DNA of 6,382 bases from CAZIIK01 sp964539235 (lineage in GTDB: Bacteria; Pseudomonadota; Gammaproteobacteria; Francisellales; CACEW01). Both the position numbers and the translations under genes were made by a program. Position 1 is the first letter of the stretch. Each line of letters starts with the position of its first letter. The notes under the pieces were generated by a model. The model was not told where the DNA came from. It ran no database searches and saw only the letters and a program-made list of their open reading frames with translations. Positions 4,868-6,382 of the stretch are shown here, piece by piece. Location: the NCBI GenBank assembly GCA_964539235.1, contig CAZIIK010000055.1, forward strand, positions 1 to 6,382. The letters are read 5' to 3'.

Positions 4868-6157
4868 ATGGTTACCGAAACAATTACACCAGTCACGCAG
4901 CCGATTATGGGTAATATTACACTGCCGGGGTCAAAGAGCATCACCAATCGTGCGATTTTATTGGCAGCATTGGCGATCGGTACCAGTGAGTTATCCGGCG
5001 TGTTATTCAGCGATGACACTTTAGCGGCGCTCAGTGTATTGCAGGCCCTGGGTGTGGCAATTGAAGTCGATCAACAGCGCTTTACCTGTCGGATTCAAGG
5101 TGTCGGTGGCGAATTTCTGTACCAACAGGCAGAACTGTATTGTCATGAGTCTGGCACATTAACGCGTTTTCTACTGCCTATTTTGGCAGCATGCTCTGGG
5201 CTATATCGAGTCAGCGCCGCACCGAGCATGATGGCACGGCCTTTAGCACCTTTATTAAAAGTATTGGCAGCGCAAGGCAGTGAATTTAGTTTTGAGGCAG
5301 AGGCCTGGCACATGCCGTTTGAGCTGACAGCACAAGGGTTGTCTGGTGGCGCATTAAGTGTCCCATTGGCGCAAAGCAGCCAGTTTGTATCAGGCTTGTT
5401 GATGGCAGCACCGTATGCCAAAGCGCCGTTGCAGATATCCACGGGTGATATTGCGCGTAAACCGTATATTAAAATGACGATCGAGATGATGGCGGCATTC
5501 GGTTGCTCAGTCGCTGTTAACGCAGGTGTGCAAGCCACTGAGTTCGAAGTGCCGATTGGGCGCTATCAGGCACAGAATTACGCCATTGAGCCAGATGCAT
5601 CTACAGCCTCCTACTTCTTTGCCATGGCAGCGTTAACGCAAGGCCGTGTAACAGTTCAGGGGTTGAATGCTAATAGCTTGCAAGGTGACCTGCAGTTTTT
5701 AATGCTCTTGGAAAAAATGGGTTGTGCAGTTGAATGGTCAGATCATCACATTACGGTACAAGGTCCAGCCGTGTTGCGTGGTTTAGGTAAAGTCAGTCTG
5801 TCTGGATTTTCAGACACATTTATGACGTTAGCGGCATTGGTTGTATTTGCCGATGCGCCGACGACTTTAACGGGGCTGGCGCATACCCGTCTGCAGGAAT
5901 CAGATCGCGTCACTGCGATGGCGACCGAATTGGCTCGGTTGGGTGTGGCCGTCACAACCACGGAAGACAGTTTGACCATTGAACCTGGTGTGCCTATCGG
6001 TAGAGTCGTGCAAGGTCATAATGATCATCGTATCGCCATGTCTTTGGCTTTGGTTGGTTTGAAAGTGCCGGGCTTGGTTATTGAAGGTGCTGAATGTGTG
6101 GCAAAAACCTGTCCGGATTATTTTGCGCGTTTGGCTGAGTTAACGAAGATCCATTAG
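4868..6157 (+). CDS. aroA: 3-phosphoshikimate 1-carboxyvinyltransferase (EPSP synthase)
   Basis: AroA transfers the enolpyruvyl group of PEP to shikimate 3-phosphate, the sixth shikimate step, in the cytoplasm. It is the target of glyphosate. The 429-residue length matches E. coli (427). Active-site residues are present: GSKSITNR (21-28, Lys23, Ser24, Arg28), SGT..R (95-100, Arg100), MMARP (121-125, Arg124), SSQF (170-173), SDTFMT (315-320, Asp316), ESDR (344-347), NDHR (385-388) and AKT (412-414, Lys413). Where E. coli has GNAGTAMRP, this protein has HESGTLTRF, more like the ESGS.LRF form I associate with Firmicute and archaeal enzymes. The ATG at 4868 is chosen because homology starts just after it. 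It lies four bases after the previous stop. The ribosome site is weak (AAGG, 4850-4853, 14 bases away), so translational coupling is likely. The frame is open further upstream to 4769, but that part only overlaps the previous gene and has no family similarity. Confidence 0.95.
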   Translation: MVTETITPVTQPIMGNITLPGSKSITNRAILLAALAIGTSELSGVLFSDDTLAALSVLQALGVAIEVDQQRFTCRIQGVGGEFLYQQAELYCHESGTLTRFLLPILAACSGLYRVSAAPSMMARPLAPLLKVLAAQGSEFSFEAEAWHMPFELTAQGLSGGALSVPLAQSSQFVSGLLMAAPYAKAPLQISTGDIARKPYIKMTIEMMAAFGCSVAVNAGVQATEFEVPIGRYQAQNYAIEPDASTASYFFAMAALTQGRVTVQGLNANSLQGDLQFLMLLEKMGCAVEWSDHHITVQGPAVLRGLGKVSLSGFSDTFMTLAALVVFADAPTTLTGLAHTRLQESDRVTAMATELARLGVAVTTTEDSLTIEPGVPIGRVVQGHNDHRIAMSLALVGLKVPGLVIEGAECVAKTCPDYFARLAELTKIH

Positions 6158-6189
6158 AGGGTATCCAAGAAGTTTCTGCCTTCGGCCAA

Positions 6190-6210
6190 GCCTTTGTTAA
6201 AGGCATTTTT
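6190..6210 (+). terminator. Candidate intrinsic terminator after aroA
   Basis: GCCTTT (6190-6195) and AAAGGC (6199-6204) form a 6-bp stem with a 3-nt loop, followed by ATTTTT (6205-6210). It lies 32 bases after the aroA stop, where the end of the four-gene operon is expected. The stem is short with three G:C pairs, so it is probably of moderate strength. Confidence 0.55.
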
Positions 6211-6382
6211 CAGCATGCTACCGTAATGCACTCTACATTTGGATTTTTGATGCAAATTTGATCATCACAAGCCAAAAAGACTAATCTTCATGCAGCACCG
6301 CTACCCATCAAGTTACTGATGGTTAATTTGGCTATTAATGGTGTCTACTGAGTTTGCTAATCAGGAGACAGTCGTCTCATCA
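6211..6382. other. Non-coding tail with two small palindromes
   Basis: I see no convincing gene between the terminator and the right edge. CCATCA (6305-6310) pairs with TGATGG (6317-6322) around a 6-nt loop, and GAGAC (6365-6369) with GTCTC (6374-6378) around AGTC. Either could be an operator or chance. The minus strand has a short open frame from about 6267 to 6155 with protein-like codons, but no supported start or family. Confidence 0.3.

Noticed and set aside
1..6382. CRISPR array, tRNA or rRNA genes
   Set aside because: No regularly spaced direct repeats, cloverleaf-like sequence or rRNA segments were seen on either strand.

Overview
The window reads as a stretch of gammaproteobacterial chromosome of moderate GC. 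It has a compact aromatic amino acid operon on the right and a looser accessory region on the left. TrpB and TrpA look most like proteobacterial (E. coli-type) enzymes. I cannot name the genus. The prenylation-like C-terminus of the first gene and the mobile-DNA scars would fit a host-associated lineage such as the Legionellales, but that is a weak inference.

Left part (1-1900). The 3' end of an unrecognised gene (to 287) ends in Cys-Val-Leu-Cys, which has the form of a eukaryotic CaaX prenylation box. A small unrecognised membrane protein follows (336-659). A poorly supported ORF (643-867) spans a near-perfect 12-bp hairpin at 756-786. Next is a TauE/SafE-type membrane transporter split into two half-length reading frames that overlap by an ATGA (885-1319 and 1316-1663). 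The minus strand at 1678-1863 encodes the C-terminal end of a phage-type tyrosine recombinase, cut off upstream. It abuts a G/C-rich hairpin plus a GAGGATGTCAA tail that resembles the right end of an IS200/IS605-type element (1864-1899). This is a scar of at least two mobile elements immediately before the operon.

Right part (1932-6157). Four genes on the plus strand overlap or nearly touch: trpB (4-nt overlap), trpA (7-nt overlap), a DAHP synthase-like gene (4-nt gap), aroA. trpB and trpA encode the last two steps of tryptophan synthesis, aroA the sixth step of the shikimate pathway, and the third gene belongs to the family of the first shikimate step. The other trp genes and the middle shikimate genes are not here. 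A hairpin with a T-run at 6190-6210 probably ends the operon.

The most unusual element is that third gene. It aligns without gaps to type I-beta DAHP synthases, including the N-terminal ferredoxin-like regulatory domain, but it has lost three of four metal ligands, two PEP-binding arginines and the KPRT motif. It is either a pseudoenzyme kept in the operon, perhaps as a regulator, or an enzyme with a changed reaction. TrpB also carries Asn at a normally invariant His of its substrate loop.
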